Notes: generated by a model not told the origin, from the sequence alone. A stretch of 64,000 nucleotides of DNA from Hamadaea sp013361475 (GCF_040654195.1 NZ_JBFAHM010000007.1:62001-126000); one strand, 5' to 3'. Counted from the first letter of the stretch, positions 23,652-32,441 are shown. A program made the numbers and translations.

Positions 23652-24719
23652 ATGAGACTGCCGCTCACGCCGCCGCTGGAGCCCATGCTCGCCACCGCCG
23701 TCCCGGACATCCCCGTAGCCGAGGGGATGAGCTACGAACCGAAGTGGGACGGCTTCCGATGCGTCGTCTTCCGCGACGGCGACGAGGTCGCCTTGGCCAG
23801 CCGGGGCGGCAAGGACTTCACGCGCTACTTCCCGGAGGTCATCGAGCAGGTCAAGGCGCAGCTGCCCGAGCGTTGCGTGATCGACTGCGAGCTGGTCGTC
23901 ATCCGGCGCGAGGAGGGCAAACTGCCGCGCCTCGACTTCGAGCTGCTCGCCCAGCGGATCCACCCCGCCGCCAGCCGCGTCCGCAAGCTCGCCGAGGAGA
24001 CTCCGGCCGAGATGGTGGCCTTCGACCTCCTCGCGATCGGCGACGAGGACCTCACCCAGACGCCCTTCCCCGAGCGCCGGGCTCGGCTCGAGGCCGAGCT
24101 GTCGGGCGTACGCCCCCCGGTGCACGTCACACCGTTGACGACCGACCCCGAGACGGCTCGCCGCTGGTTCGTGGAGTTCGAGGGAGCGGGACTCGACGGG
24201 CTGATCGCCAAGCCGGCCGATCTGCTCTACGTGCCGAACAAGCGGCTCATGCGCAAGATCAAGCACGCCCGGACGCTGGACGCCGTCGTCGCCGGGTTCC
24301 GCTGGCACAAGTCCGGCCCGATCGTGGGATCGCTGCTGCTCGGTCTCTACGACGACGACGGCCTGCTGCACTCGATCGGCGTGACCTCGGCGTTCTCGGC
24401 CGCGCGCCGCAAGGAGCTGCTCGACGAGATCGCCGAGCTGCGTGATCCGGCCGAGCACCCGTGGCTCGATCCGAAGGAGGGCCAGCGCCTGCCGTCCGCG
24501 CCCAACCGGTGGAACTCGACCAAGGACACCTCCTGGGAGCCGCTCGCCCCGAACTGGGTGGTCGAGGTCGGCTTCGACGCGATGGAGGGCGACCGGCTGC
24601 GGCACACCGGGCAGTTCGTGCGCTGGCGGCCCGAGCGTGACCCGCGCTCGTGCACCTATGAGCAGCTCGAGCGGCCGATCAGCCTGGACGTCGAAGAGGT
24701 GCTCGCGAGCGGCAAGTAG
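23652..24719 (+). CDS. ligC: ATP-dependent DNA ligase, LigC type
   Basis: 355 residues. The adenylated lysine is in EPKWDGFR (K31). Further nucleotidyltransferase motifs are SRGGKDFTRYFPE, CELVV, FDLLAIG, EGLDGLIAK-like AGLDGLIAKPAD, and KIKHARTLDAVVAGF. An OB-fold domain fills the C-terminal third. This matches the stand-alone LigC enzymes of mycobacteria and streptomycetes, which lack the polymerase and phosphoesterase domains of LigD. The partner polymerase-like protein is about 3 kb away on the other strand. No Ku gene is seen. Confidence 0.93.
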   Translation: MRLPLTPPLEPMLATAVPDIPVAEGMSYEPKWDGFRCVVFRDGDEVALASRGGKDFTRYFPEVIEQVKAQLPERCVIDCELVVIRREEGKLPRLDFELLAQRIHPAASRVRKLAEETPAEMVAFDLLAIGDEDLTQTPFPERRARLEAELSGVRPPVHVTPLTTDPETARRWFVEFEGAGLDGLIAKPADLLYVPNKRLMRKIKHARTLDAVVAGFRWHKSGPIVGSLLLGLYDDDGLLHSIGVTSAFSAARRKELLDEIAELRDPAEHPWLDPKEGQRLPSAPNRWNSTKDTSWEPLAPNWVVEVGFDAMEGDRLRHTGQFVRWRPERDPRSCTYEQLERPISLDVEEVLASGK

Positions 24720-24758
24720 GCTCACGGGGTCGACGTCGATCGCCCGGAAGGACCTCAC

Positions 24759-26261
24759 GTGCGCCGGATCGTGCTGTTGGTGGTGGCCGCGCTGTTCTCG
24801 GCCGCCTGCTTCCTGCCGGGTGGGCTGGGCGGCTCCGACGAGGGCGCCGCGCCTTCCCCGACGAAGGACGGCATCTGGACGCCGTGCACCGACGAGGCGC
24901 GCAAGATCTACCCGCAGGCCTCGCGGAGCTTCCAGTACCACTGCGCCAAGGTCGACGTCCCGAAGGACTGGGCGAAGCCGGACGGCCCGAAGATCCAGAT
25001 CTCGCTGATCCGCGCCCGCATCGGCAGCCAGTCCGACCGCATCGGCTCGCTGCTGGTCAACCCGGGTGGCCCCGGTGGGTCCGGTGTGGACACTGCCGTC
25101 TACCTGACCAACGCGCTGCCGGTGCAGGTGCTGCGCCGCTTCGACCTGGTCGGCTTCGACCCGCGCGGAGTCGGCCGCTCCGCTCCGGTCAAGTGCATGA
25201 CCGACGAGGACCTCGACGAGTCGTTCGGGTCCGAGCCCGACCCGGTGCAGCAGTCGCAGTTCGACCAGATCGTCGCGCTGACCAAGCGGATGGACGCCGG
25301 CTGCCAGGCGAAGTACGGCGACGACCTGAAGCTCTACGGCACCGTGCAGGCGGCCAAGGACATCGACGCCATCCGGCAGGCGGTCGGCGACGAGAAGCTC
25401 ACCTACCTGGGCTACTCCTACGGCACCCTGCTCGGCGCGACGTACGCCCAGCTCTTCCCGAAGAACATCCGCGCGATGGTGCTCGACGGCGCGGTCGACC
25501 CGACGATGAGTTCGGTGGAGGCGAGCGAATCCCAGGCCAAGGGCTTCGAGCGCGCCTTCACGAACTTCGACTCGTGGTGCAAAGACCACACCTCCCGCTG
25601 CCCGATCGCACCGGACGCCCGGGGCGCCATCACCAAGGCGCTGGACGAGGCCCGGGCCAACCCGGTGACCTACGAGGGACGCAAGGCGACCTCCGGCTGG
25701 GTGTTCTACGCCGTGATCTCGGCCCTCTACACCCAGGACCGCTGGACCGACCTGGCCGACGCCATCGACTCGCTGCACGACGGGGACGCCGAGGCGGTCT
25801 TCGAGCTGGCCGACGCGTACGCCGAACGCACCCCCGGCGGCAGCTACAGCAACCTGTTCGACGCCAACGCCGCCGTGAACTGCACCGACGACGACGCGCC
25901 GCCGAGCGTCAGCCAGATCCGCACCCTCCAGTCGGAGTGGCGCGAGAAGTACCCGCTGTTCGGGGCGCCGCTGGCGATCGGCTCGCTGACCTGCTCGGTG
26001 TGGTCCGGCGGGCGGGACCCGGTCCCGACCGGCAAGGCGAACGGGGCGCCGCCCATCGTCGTGGTGGGCACCAAGGGCGACCCGGCGACCCCCTACGAGC
26101 AGACTCCCGCCCTGGCGGAGATGCTCGGCGTCGGGCACGTGCTGACCTGGGAAGGCGAGGGGCACACGGCGTACCCGGAGACGTCGTGCATCTCGTCGGC
26201 GGTCAACGCTTACCTCATCGACCTGACCGTCCCCGCCGAAGGCAAAACCTGCCCCGCCTAA
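24759..26261 (+). CDS. secreted alpha/beta-hydrolase lipoprotein (tripeptidyl aminopeptidase-like)
   Basis: 500 residues with a lipoprotein signal ending FSAAC (C17). The fold matches S33-type aminopeptidases such as actinobacterial Tap/SlpD/SlpE: LLVNPGGPGGSGVD for the oxyanion region, LVGFDPRGVGRS, and the nucleophile elbow LGYSYGTLLG with serine near residue 220. The C-terminal part has VVGTKGDPATPYEQ (Asp) and the histidine in WEGEGHTAYPETSC. It should trim peptides on the outer face of the membrane. The GTG start has GGAAGGAC seven bases upstream. Confidence 0.9.
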   Translation: MRRIVLLVVAALFSAACFLPGGLGGSDEGAAPSPTKDGIWTPCTDEARKIYPQASRSFQYHCAKVDVPKDWAKPDGPKIQISLIRARIGSQSDRIGSLLVNPGGPGGSGVDTAVYLTNALPVQVLRRFDLVGFDPRGVGRSAPVKCMTDEDLDESFGSEPDPVQQSQFDQIVALTKRMDAGCQAKYGDDLKLYGTVQAAKDIDAIRQAVGDEKLTYLGYSYGTLLGATYAQLFPKNIRAMVLDGAVDPTMSSVEASESQAKGFERAFTNFDSWCKDHTSRCPIAPDARGAITKALDEARANPVTYEGRKATSGWVFYAVISALYTQDRWTDLADAIDSLHDGDAEAVFELADAYAERTPGGSYSNLFDANAAVNCTDDDAPPSVSQIRTLQSEWREKYPLFGAPLAIGSLTCSVWSGGRDPVPTGKANGAPPIVVVGTKGDPATPYEQTPALAEMLGVGHVLTWEGEGHTAYPETSCISSAVNAYLIDLTVPAEGKTCPA

Positions 26262-26280
26262 CCCACCCTTGTCTTTCTGG

Positions 26281-26340
26281 TTGATCATGAACTTACGGTC
26301 GTGCTCGACGGCGTGTCGGCGTCCCTAGGCCCGTGATCAA
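26281..26340 (-). repeat. dispersed GATCA-flanked repeat, copy B
   Basis: Diverged copy of the same element as at 2029-2103, in inverted orientation, placed between the convergent hydrolase and sulfotransferase genes. Confidence 0.7.
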
Positions 26341-26354
26341 CTCCCCAAGTCAAA

Positions 26355-27323
26355 TCATCGAGGCGTGAGCCGGCTCGTCAAGGTGCGGACGCGCTGCCGG
26401 ACCAGCCGCGCCCGTCGTTCGGAGTCGGCGACGGCGTACCGCAGACGCTGGCCCAGGCGCGGAGACGGGCAGTCGGACGGCTCGTAGCCCAACGCGGTCA
26501 ACCGGCTTCGGAGCACCGTCTCGCAGAGCGCGATCTCGTCGGCCGTGAGCCGGGTCCGCCAGGACCCGGCGCGGGCCCGGCCCACCGGCTGGCGCGTACG
26601 CGAATGCCACCGTTTCCCGGCGGGCACGGCGTCGGCGGCGATCTCCGACGGCTGCGTCATCGCGGGGTCGAACTGCTCGCCGAGGAAACCGCACAGATCC
26701 CGGAGCGTCCCGTCCGGATCTGCGACGAGGTCTTCGTAGCGCAGTTCGTAGTAGGAGTCCGCCGGCAGGGCACGGGCCGCTCGCCGGGCGCAGTCGACCG
26801 CGTACGCCCACTGGGCGGCCAGCGACGCGATGTCCTTGCGCCTCTGCCAGGGCATCTCCTTGAGGGAGGCACAACAGTCCCGGCCGTCGCGGACGATCGT
26901 GACCAGTTGAGCCGTCGGGAACAGTCGCCGGATCATGTCCACGTTGTTCAAGTACGCCGGCCGCTTGTCCCCCCAGCGCGGCTTGCCGAACCGTTCCGCG
27001 TACGCCTGAAGCACGATCGCGAAGAGCGCGCCGAGGTCGCCCGGCCCGTCGATGAGCCGAGCCCGGATGTCTTCGGTGTCGAGCCGCAGATCACCGAACT
27101 TGGACTGCGGCCGGTCGACGATCCAGCTCGCGAGCCGGGCCCGATTCGCCGTGCGACGCAGGTCGCCGAAGGTACGCCGGGCCAGGTACCCGGGCAGCAC
27201 GAAGCGGTTCTCCGGCGGAATCGCGATCCGGGGATGCCGGTGCAGCATGAGCTGCAGCATGGTGGTGCCCGAGCGGGGGCACCCCATCACAAAGATCGGA
27301 CGTTCCGTACCATTATCGGTCAT
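26355..27323 (-). CDS. sulfotransferase family protein
   Basis: 322 residues. The PAPS-binding loop is FVMGCPRSGTTMLQLML (residues 11-27), and the 3'-phosphate motif is TIVRDGRDCCASL. LRYEDLVADPDGTLRDLCGFLGE and the late GRARAGSWRTRL are typical of the bacterial sulfotransferase_3 family. It would move sulfate from PAPS to a hydroxyl or amino group of a glycolipid, polysaccharide or metabolite. No signal or membrane segment is seen. The start is supported by CGGAGGCA directly upstream. Confidence 0.92.
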   Translation of the reverse strand: MTDNGTERPIFVMGCPRSGTTMLQLMLHRHPRIAIPPENRFVLPGYLARRTFGDLRRTANRARLASWIVDRPQSKFGDLRLDTEDIRARLIDGPGDLGALFAIVLQAYAERFGKPRWGDKRPAYLNNVDMIRRLFPTAQLVTIVRDGRDCCASLKEMPWQRRKDIASLAAQWAYAVDCARRAARALPADSYYELRYEDLVADPDGTLRDLCGFLGEQFDPAMTQPSEIAADAVPAGKRWHSRTRQPVGRARAGSWRTRLTADEIALCETVLRSRLTALGYEPSDCPSPRLGQRLRYAVADSERRARLVRQRVRTLTSRLTPR

Positions 27324-27400
27324 TGCCTCCGAATTGTCGGCGACAAGCCTCGCCGCTCACTGGAAGCGCGCCCGATCACCGTTCACAAAAAGTTCAAAAC

Positions 27401-28408
27401 TCACTCGGCGGGCGTACGCGCCCGACTGGGTTGCACGCGCATCGGCTCCCCCGGCATCTTCGGGTAATCCGGCGGATACGGCTGTTCCACGGGATCGGCG
27501 GCCCACCATTCCATGAGCTTTTCCAGCCCGAAGACCTCGCCGTCACGCTCGGCCCACGGATCGCCCGACTCGGCCAGCCGCTTCGGCACCGTCCGCAGAT
27601 CGAAGTCGTTGGGATCGACGTCGCGCAGCTCGTCCCAGGTCACCGGGGCGCTCGCGGTGGCTCGTTCGTTCGCCCGCAACGAGTACGCCGCGGCGATGGT
27701 CCGGTCGCGGCACATCTGGTTGAAGTCGATGAAGATGCGCTCGCCGCGCTCCTCCTTCCACCACGCCATCGTCACGCGCTCGGGATGCCGCCGCTCCAAC
27801 TCCCGGCCGAAGGCGATGGCGGCATGCCGCGCCTCGATGAAGTCCCACTCCGGGCGTACGCGGACGAACAAGTGGATGCCGCGCCCGCCGGAAGTCTTCG
27901 GGTACGCCGTCAGCCCGGCCTCGGCGAACAACTCCCGGGCCAGGAAGGCGACCTCGACAGCGTCGGAGAAGTCCGTCCCCGGCTGGGGATCGAGGTCGAT
28001 CCGCAGCTCGTCCGGGTGATCCGGGCGCTCGGAGCGGACCGGCCAGGGGTGGAAGACGATCGTGCCCATCTGGGCCGCCCACACGAGGTGCGCGACCTCG
28101 GTCGGGCACAGCTCGATCGCCTTGCGGCCGCTCGGGAAGGTGATCTGGGCGGTCGTCAGCCAGTCGGGCGCACCCCGTTCCGGTACGCGCTTCTGATAGA
28201 ACGCCTCGCCGTCGATCCCGTCGGGGAACCGTTGCAGCGTCGTCGGCCGGTCGCCGACCGCACGCAGCATCGCCTCCCCCACGGCCAGGTAGTACTCGAA
28301 GACGTCCCGCTTGGTGTAGCCCGCTCGCGGAAAAACGATCTTGTCAGGGCTGCTGAGTCTTACGGATCGCTTACCGACCTCATACGTCTGCGCCTCGGCC
28401 TTGGGCAT
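27401..28408 (-). CDS. LigD-type polymerase domain (primase-polymerase) protein
   Basis: 335 residues. The family marks of the LigD polymerase domain are clear: KRSVRLSSPDKIVFPRAGYTKRDV near the N-terminus, LRIDLDPQPGT with the metal-binding aspartates, AYPKTSGGRGIHLFVRV, and ERIFIDFNQMCRDRTIAAAYSLR. It stands alone, without ligase domain, like the PolD/Prim-PolC proteins that act with LigC in gap repair. The ATG at 28408 has TAGCGT six bases upstream, so transcript and protein probably begin together. Confidence 0.92.
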   Translation of the reverse strand: MPKAEAQTYEVGKRSVRLSSPDKIVFPRAGYTKRDVFEYYLAVGEAMLRAVGDRPTTLQRFPDGIDGEAFYQKRVPERGAPDWLTTAQITFPSGRKAIELCPTEVAHLVWAAQMGTIVFHPWPVRSERPDHPDELRIDLDPQPGTDFSDAVEVAFLARELFAEAGLTAYPKTSGGRGIHLFVRVRPEWDFIEARHAAIAFGRELERRHPERVTMAWWKEERGERIFIDFNQMCRDRTIAAAYSLRANERATASAPVTWDELRDVDPNDFDLRTVPKRLAESGDPWAERDGEVFGLEKLMEWWAADPVEQPYPPDYPKMPGEPMRVQPSRARTPAE

Positions 28409-28414
28409 ACGGCG

Positions 28415-28431
28415 ACGCTACCCCGTACCGT
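28415..28431. promoter_or_regulatory. divergent leaderless promoter pair
   Basis: In the 29 bp between the two starts, TAGCGT (28420-28415, minus) ends six bases before ATG 28408, and TACCGT (28426-28431, plus) ends six bases before ATG 28438. Confidence 0.65.
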
Positions 28432-28437
28432 GAAGGC

Positions 28438-28839
28438 ATGGAGAAGATCTCGGAGGACGAGTGGCGTGTCCGGCTGAGCCCGGCGGAGTATCGCGTGCTC
28501 CGCGAGGCCGGCACCGAGCCCGCCTTCACCGGCGAATACGTCGACACCAAGACCAAGGGCGTCTACCGCTGCCGCGCCTGCGGAGCCGAGCTGTTCAGCA
28601 GCGACACGAAGTTCGACAGCCACTGCGGCTGGCCGTCCTTCTACGACCCGAAGGACGCCGCGGTCACCCTGAAGGAAGACCGCTCGTTCGGCATGGTCCG
28701 CGTCGAGGTGCGCTGCGCGAACTGCGACTCTCACCTCGGGCACGTCTTCGAGGGCGAGGGCTACCCGACGCCGACCGACCAGCGCTACTGCATCAACTCG
28801 ATCAGCCTGACCCTGGAGCCGGCCGACGCCACCTCGTGA
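28438..28839 (+). CDS. msrB: peptide-methionine (R)-S-oxide reductase
   Basis: 133 residues, usual for MsrB. Four zinc-binding cysteines are in CRAC (45, 48) and CANC (93, 96). The catalytic cysteine is C118 in RYCINSISL, with a possible resolving C63 in DSHCGWPSF. It repairs methionine-R-sulfoxide in proteins. It shares a 29-bp divergent region with the polymerase-like gene. Its TGA stop is within the stem of a palindromic repeat. Confidence 0.97.
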   Translation: MEKISEDEWRVRLSPAEYRVLREAGTEPAFTGEYVDTKTKGVYRCRACGAELFSSDTKFDSHCGWPSFYDPKDAAVTLKEDRSFGMVRVEVRCANCDSHLGHVFEGEGYPTPTDQRYCINSISLTLEPADATS

Positions 28840-28911
28840 TCATTGCGTCAGCCATGCTGTTAACTCGGGCATTTCACCGCGCGAAACCACTTGGCTGACG
28901 CAATGATCACG
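28835..28911. terminator. palindromic repeat family 1, copy b
   Basis: A 20-bp stem (28835-28854 with 28892-28911) starts CGTGATCATTGCGTCAGCCA. The loop carries CTCGGGCATTTCACCGC, almost identical to the other copies. It lies between convergent msrB and a permease gene and includes the msrB stop. Confidence 0.88.
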
Positions 28912-28948
28912 CGAAGCGGCGACGCGCACGAGGCGGCGAAGCGCGCGA

Positions 28949-29923
28949 TCACGCGAGGCGCGTGGGGGCGGGCGCGGAAGGACGCGGAGCGGCGACCTTG
29001 TCCAGCAGGGCGCCGACGACCACGCCGATCAGGATCGCCACCGAAGCGGGCAGGTAGTAGGCCATCCACGACTTGGCCCCGGCCAGGATCAGGATCGTGT
29101 TGCCCAGCACGAGCACCAGGGTCGCGAGGACGACGCCGAGGATGCCGCCGCGGCCGGTCGACGCGCTGATCCCGCCGAGGAGGACGACCGCCGCCGCGAC
29201 GAGCAGCCGGCCGCCGTCACCGGCGGGTGAGGCGAAGCCCAGGTAGCTGATGAACATCACGCCGCCGATGCCCGCGATCAGGCTGGACAGGCCGAAGCTG
29301 CCGATCGCCTGCAGGACGCGGGGGCCGAACGAGGCGGCGGCCCGAGGCAGCCCGGTGGCGAGGAAGACGACCGCACCCATGACCGAGCCGAGGACGAATA
29401 CTGCGGCCCAGATCGCGATCATCCACACCTCGGGGCGCCCGGCCCCCGGGACGATGAGGCCCTGTGCGTCGGACAGCGCGAACGACACCGCCTCGGCGAT
29501 CCCGAGCCCGCCGAGCGAGACGGCCCAGCCGGGTGCGCCGGTGAGACCGGTGATCCCACCGAGGATCAGGCCCAGAATCAGCACGGCGACGACGGCCACG
29601 GCTCCGGCGGCGAGGTCCGGCCAGTCCTCCTGGACGAGCTTGGCGTAGACGATCCCGGCCAGCATCGCCTGGGCCGCGACGGCCAGGTTCACCGAGCGCA
29701 GGCGTACGGAGACGGCCAGCGCGGCGGCCAGCAGGCCGGTCGCGGCGAAGTTCAGCCAGACGTTGCGGCCGATGACGTCGACGCCCTCCTGCACGACGAG
29801 GTAGGCGACGCCCACGATCGCGAGCAGGAGCAGAATCGCCTCCCAGCCGAGGTGCGCGAGCAGTCCCGCACCACGGCGGGGACGTGGGGCCTCGGGGGCG
29901 ACCGGAGGGGCGAGGACCGTCAT
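28949..29923 (-). CDS. ABC transporter permease, RbsC/BPD_transp_2 type
   Basis: 324 residues with about nine or ten hydrophobic helices, including LLAHLGWEAILLLLAIVGVAYLVV and repeated Gly/Ala/Val-rich segments. VVLLGGISASTGRGGILGVVLATLVLVL near the C-terminus is the family's conserved loop (compare LGGxSxxGGxG of ribose permeases). ATG 29923 is favoured over a longer frame because TATAGT ends six bases upstream. No ATPase or binding-protein gene is adjacent, so it is either an orphan permease or works with distant partners. Confidence 0.82.
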   Translation of the reverse strand: MTVLAPPVAPEAPRPRRGAGLLAHLGWEAILLLLAIVGVAYLVVQEGVDVIGRNVWLNFAATGLLAAALAVSVRLRSVNLAVAAQAMLAGIVYAKLVQEDWPDLAAGAVAVVAVLILGLILGGITGLTGAPGWAVSLGGLGIAEAVSFALSDAQGLIVPGAGRPEVWMIAIWAAVFVLGSVMGAVVFLATGLPRAAASFGPRVLQAIGSFGLSSLIAGIGGVMFISYLGFASPAGDGGRLLVAAAVVLLGGISASTGRGGILGVVLATLVLVLGNTILILAGAKSWMAYYLPASVAILIGVVVGALLDKVAAPRPSAPAPTRLA

Positions 29924-29929
29924 GCGTCC

Positions 29930-29935
29930 ACTATA
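29930..29935 (-). promoter_or_regulatory. leaderless-type -10 of the permease gene
   Basis: TATAGT on the minus strand, six bases before ATG 29923. It overlaps the stop codon of the kinase gene upstream. Confidence 0.6.
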
Positions 29936-30845
29936 GAGGTCGATGCGAGATCGCCTCGGCCACCAGAATCTGCGACGCCTCCAGGGCGTGCTCGCCGTCC
30001 TCGATCGTCCACAGTGAATTCTGCAGGGTCCGGCCCAGGGTCCAGTGCACCGCCCGCTGCCGGTCCAGCCCCATGACCTCCACCATCGCGTCGAACCGGC
30101 GGCGTACCGCCCGGTGCGGATCGTTGGCCGCGAGCACCTCGGGCCACCGATTGTGCAATGCCGGAAGCAATTCGAACGCCGGATCGCCGGACAACGGCTT
30201 CGGGTCGATCGCGAGCCAATCCTCGCGGTCCGCGGCGAGCACGTTCTCGAAATGCAGATCCCAGTGCAACAGCTGATCGCCGCACTCACCCGCCACCTCG
30301 CGCACGGCCCCGGCCCACTCCAGGAGCAACCGGCGGTCGTCGGGATTGACCAGCCGGCGGGCGGCCTCGGGCGCGAACTCCAACATGCCCGCGGCTATCT
30401 CACGCAGGCTCCGGACACCTTCCGGGGACTTGTACGCATTAAGGCGTACAAGTAGCTGGGCGGTGATCTGCACGGCCTGGACGTCGTCGCGGACGCCGAC
30501 CAGATCATGCCGGGAGTCGAGGCGCTCCAACAGCAACGTGCCCGCGGCCGGATCCTCGCGGAGCAGGCGCACCGCGCCGTCGCCGTCCCAGGTCCGCAGC
30601 GCCGCCGCCTCGCCTGGATGGTCGGGGTCGTCGATCTGAAGCTTGAGCACGGCCGGCCCGTCGGCGGTCCGCACCGGCACGACCAGGGCGACCACCCCGT
30701 TCATGACCGGGCCGTCCACGGTGAGCCCCCAGTTGGCGAGATGATCGGCGACGACCTGTGGCGCGTCGGCGACCCAGGCGCGGCCGCGGTCACCGTAGTA
30801 CTTCGGCAAATTCGCGACGAGCTGCTCGGGAACGATGATCGGCAC
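29931..30845 (-). CDS. aminoglycoside/hydroxyurea phosphotransferase, APH(6)-like
   Basis: 304 residues from GTG 30845. The kinase catalytic loop is LLHWDLHFENVL (near 193-204) and the metal-binding segment is WLAIDPKPLSGDPAFEL. The N-terminal VVALVVPVRTADGPAVLKLQ supplies the ATP lysine. The family (APH_6_hur) includes streptomycin 6-kinases and hydroxyurea kinases. Chromosomal actinobacterial members often have unknown substrates, so resistance is not assured. TAGCCT ends six bases before the GTG. Confidence 0.87.
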   Translation of the reverse strand: MPIIVPEQLVANLPKYYGDRGRAWVADAPQVVADHLANWGLTVDGPVMNGVVALVVPVRTADGPAVLKLQIDDPDHPGEAAALRTWDGDGAVRLLREDPAAGTLLLERLDSRHDLVGVRDDVQAVQITAQLLVRLNAYKSPEGVRSLREIAAGMLEFAPEAARRLVNPDDRRLLLEWAGAVREVAGECGDQLLHWDLHFENVLAADREDWLAIDPKPLSGDPAFELLPALHNRWPEVLAANDPHRAVRRRFDAMVEVMGLDRQRAVHWTLGRTLQNSLWTIEDGEHALEASQILVAEAISHRPL

Positions 30846-30851
30846 ACCGCG

Positions 30852-30857
30852 AGGCTA
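30852..30857 (-). promoter_or_regulatory. leaderless-type -10 of the APH(6)-like gene
   Basis: TAGCCT on the minus strand ends six bases before GTG 30845. Confidence 0.5.
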
Positions 30858-30929
30858 ATGGAAAACTCTGTCAACCGAAGGGCACGGCCAGCCGGTACCT
30901 TCTCGTGACGATCACGCGGGGAGGGTTCC

Positions 30930-32435
30930 ATGGCGGACGGTGTGGAGTTCGAGGAGTTCGTACGCACACGCTCCCACCACTTGCTGCGGCTGGCTTACGC
31001 CCTGACCGGCGACCACGCCCACGCCGAAGATCTCCTCCAGACGGCACTGGCCCGATCGTGGTCGGCGTGGCGGCGCGTGCAGGGAGATCCGGAGCCCTAC
31101 GTCCGGCGGGTGCTCGTCAACACCTTCAACAGCTGGTGGAGCCGGCGATGGCGCGGCGAGTTGCCGACCGAGACGCTGCCCGAACAGGTCGCGGCCGGCG
31201 CGCAGTCGTCGGTGGAGGATCGCGACCAAGTACACCAGGCGTTGCTGCGCCTACCGCGCCAGCAGCGGGCCGTCGTCGCGCTGCGCTTCCTCGAAGACTT
31301 GAGCGAAGCGCAGACCGCCGAAGTCCTCGGCATCACACCGGGCGCGGTCAAGACGCACTCCTCGCGAGCGCTGGCCCGGCTGCGCTTGGACCCGACGCTG
31401 AGCGAGCTGCCCGAGGTGATGCCGATCGGAACCGAACGGGTCGTTGCCGTCCGGGAGCGGATCGCGCAGCGCCGCCGTGCCCGGTTGGTCACGATCGGTG
31501 CCGCCTGCCTCGTCGTGGTCGCCCTGATCCTCGGGTACGCCCTCGCCCCGGCGGCGTTCCACCGGTCGATCCCCCCGACCGTGCGGAAGGTCAGCTTCTT
31601 TCCCGAATACCAGTCCGGCTACCACACGGTGGCCAGCCGGGTCGTGCCGTTCTCGGAAGCCTCGCAGGTGACCCTGCGCTGGCGGCTGGAGTCGCTGAGC
31701 TACGGGCTTCAGCTCGACTGCGTCCATCAGACCGCGGGGACCGTGGTCTTCGCGACGGTGACGATCGGCGGGCGCGATACCGGCCGCATCAGCTGCGACC
31801 GAGCAAGGTCGCTGAAGCCCCCCGGTGGCCGCTTTCATCTGGAAGCCGACTTCTGGGCCGAACGCGGGTTGGCCCTCGGTGACGAGGTGATCGCCACCCT
31901 GTCCCTCTCCGCGAAGGTCGCGGTCACGGACGACAAGGGTGACGCCCCATGGGGACCGGACATCCAACCACCAGCGTCGGGCATGGTGGCAGTCGCCGTG
32001 AGCGAAGCTGTGCCGTTCCAGCGCTACCCGCTCCCGCCTCGGCCGCGACAGCTCACGCCCATGCCGACCCAGCCCATGCCTCCGCTCGGTCCCACCGACG
32101 TCCCCCTTTCGGCGGCCCATCGGTATGCCGTCCGCCTGAACTGGAACGGGCAACTCTGCGTACGAGGCCGATCGCAGACTCCGGGAGTTCTCACCATCTT
32201 CGTCGACGGCGTTCCGATCGGCTCACTGTCTTGGTGGAGTTATGTGCTGACCCAGAACAGCCGGAATTTCACCCCGGCGGATCTTCGCAGGGCGGGACTC
32301 ACCCTCACCGACGGTCAGCCGATCACGGTGACGGTGGAGCCGCAGTTCTTCACGGGCGACTGGCAGTTCTATCCCTACAGCCCGGAGGGCCCATCCGCTG
32401 ACGCGGACGGGCCCTCCGAGGCCCTCTGCTACTAG
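30930..32435 (+). CDS. membrane-tethered ECF sigma factor with extracytoplasmic domain (fusion 2)
   Basis: 501 residues. ECF region 2 (about 6-74) and region 4 (about 106-152, EAQTAEVLGITPGAVKTHSSRALARL) closely parallel fusion 1 (shared DPEPYVRRxLVNTxxSWW and LPRQQRAV). One membrane helix spans about 186-206. The outside domain again begins FPEYQSGYHTVASRVV, has YPLPPRPRQLTPMP and a PGVLTIFVDGVPIG block. Only the first Cys pair (LDCVHQ/ISCDRA) is kept; the second is lost and a lone C precedes RGRSQTPGVL. A GGGGAGGG ribosome site precedes ATG 30930. The 3' end contains a strong hairpin. Confidence 0.85.
   Translation: MADGVEFEEFVRTRSHHLLRLAYALTGDHAHAEDLLQTALARSWSAWRRVQGDPEPYVRRVLVNTFNSWWSRRWRGELPTETLPEQVAAGAQSSVEDRDQVHQALLRLPRQQRAVVALRFLEDLSEAQTAEVLGITPGAVKTHSSRALARLRLDPTLSELPEVMPIGTERVVAVRERIAQRRRARLVTIGAACLVVVALILGYALAPAAFHRSIPPTVRKVSFFPEYQSGYHTVASRVVPFSEASQVTLRWRLESLSYGLQLDCVHQTAGTVVFATVTIGGRDTGRISCDRARSLKPPGGRFHLEADFWAERGLALGDEVIATLSLSAKVAVTDDKGDAPWGPDIQPPASGMVAVAVSEAVPFQRYPLPPRPRQLTPMPTQPMPPLGPTDVPLSAAHRYAVRLNWNGQLCVRGRSQTPGVLTIFVDGVPIGSLSWWSYVLTQNSRNFTPADLRRAGLTLTDGQPITVTVEPQFFTGDWQFYPYSPEGPSADADGPSEALCY
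32384..32417. terminator. hairpin inside the 3' end of sigma fusion 2
   Basis: GGAGGGCCC pairs with GGGCCCTCC and, inside it, TCCGC pairs with GCGGA. The hairpin lies in the last codons. Just beyond, CTAGGGGGCCCTAG (32432-32445) contains the stop codons of both convergent genes. Together they look like a compact bidirectional terminator. Confidence 0.6.
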
Positions 32436-32441
32436 GGGGCC

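Noticed and set aside
23523..26288. A 921-codon minus-strand frame across ligC and the peptidase gene
   Set aside because: It spans two well-supported plus-strand genes and has shadow composition.
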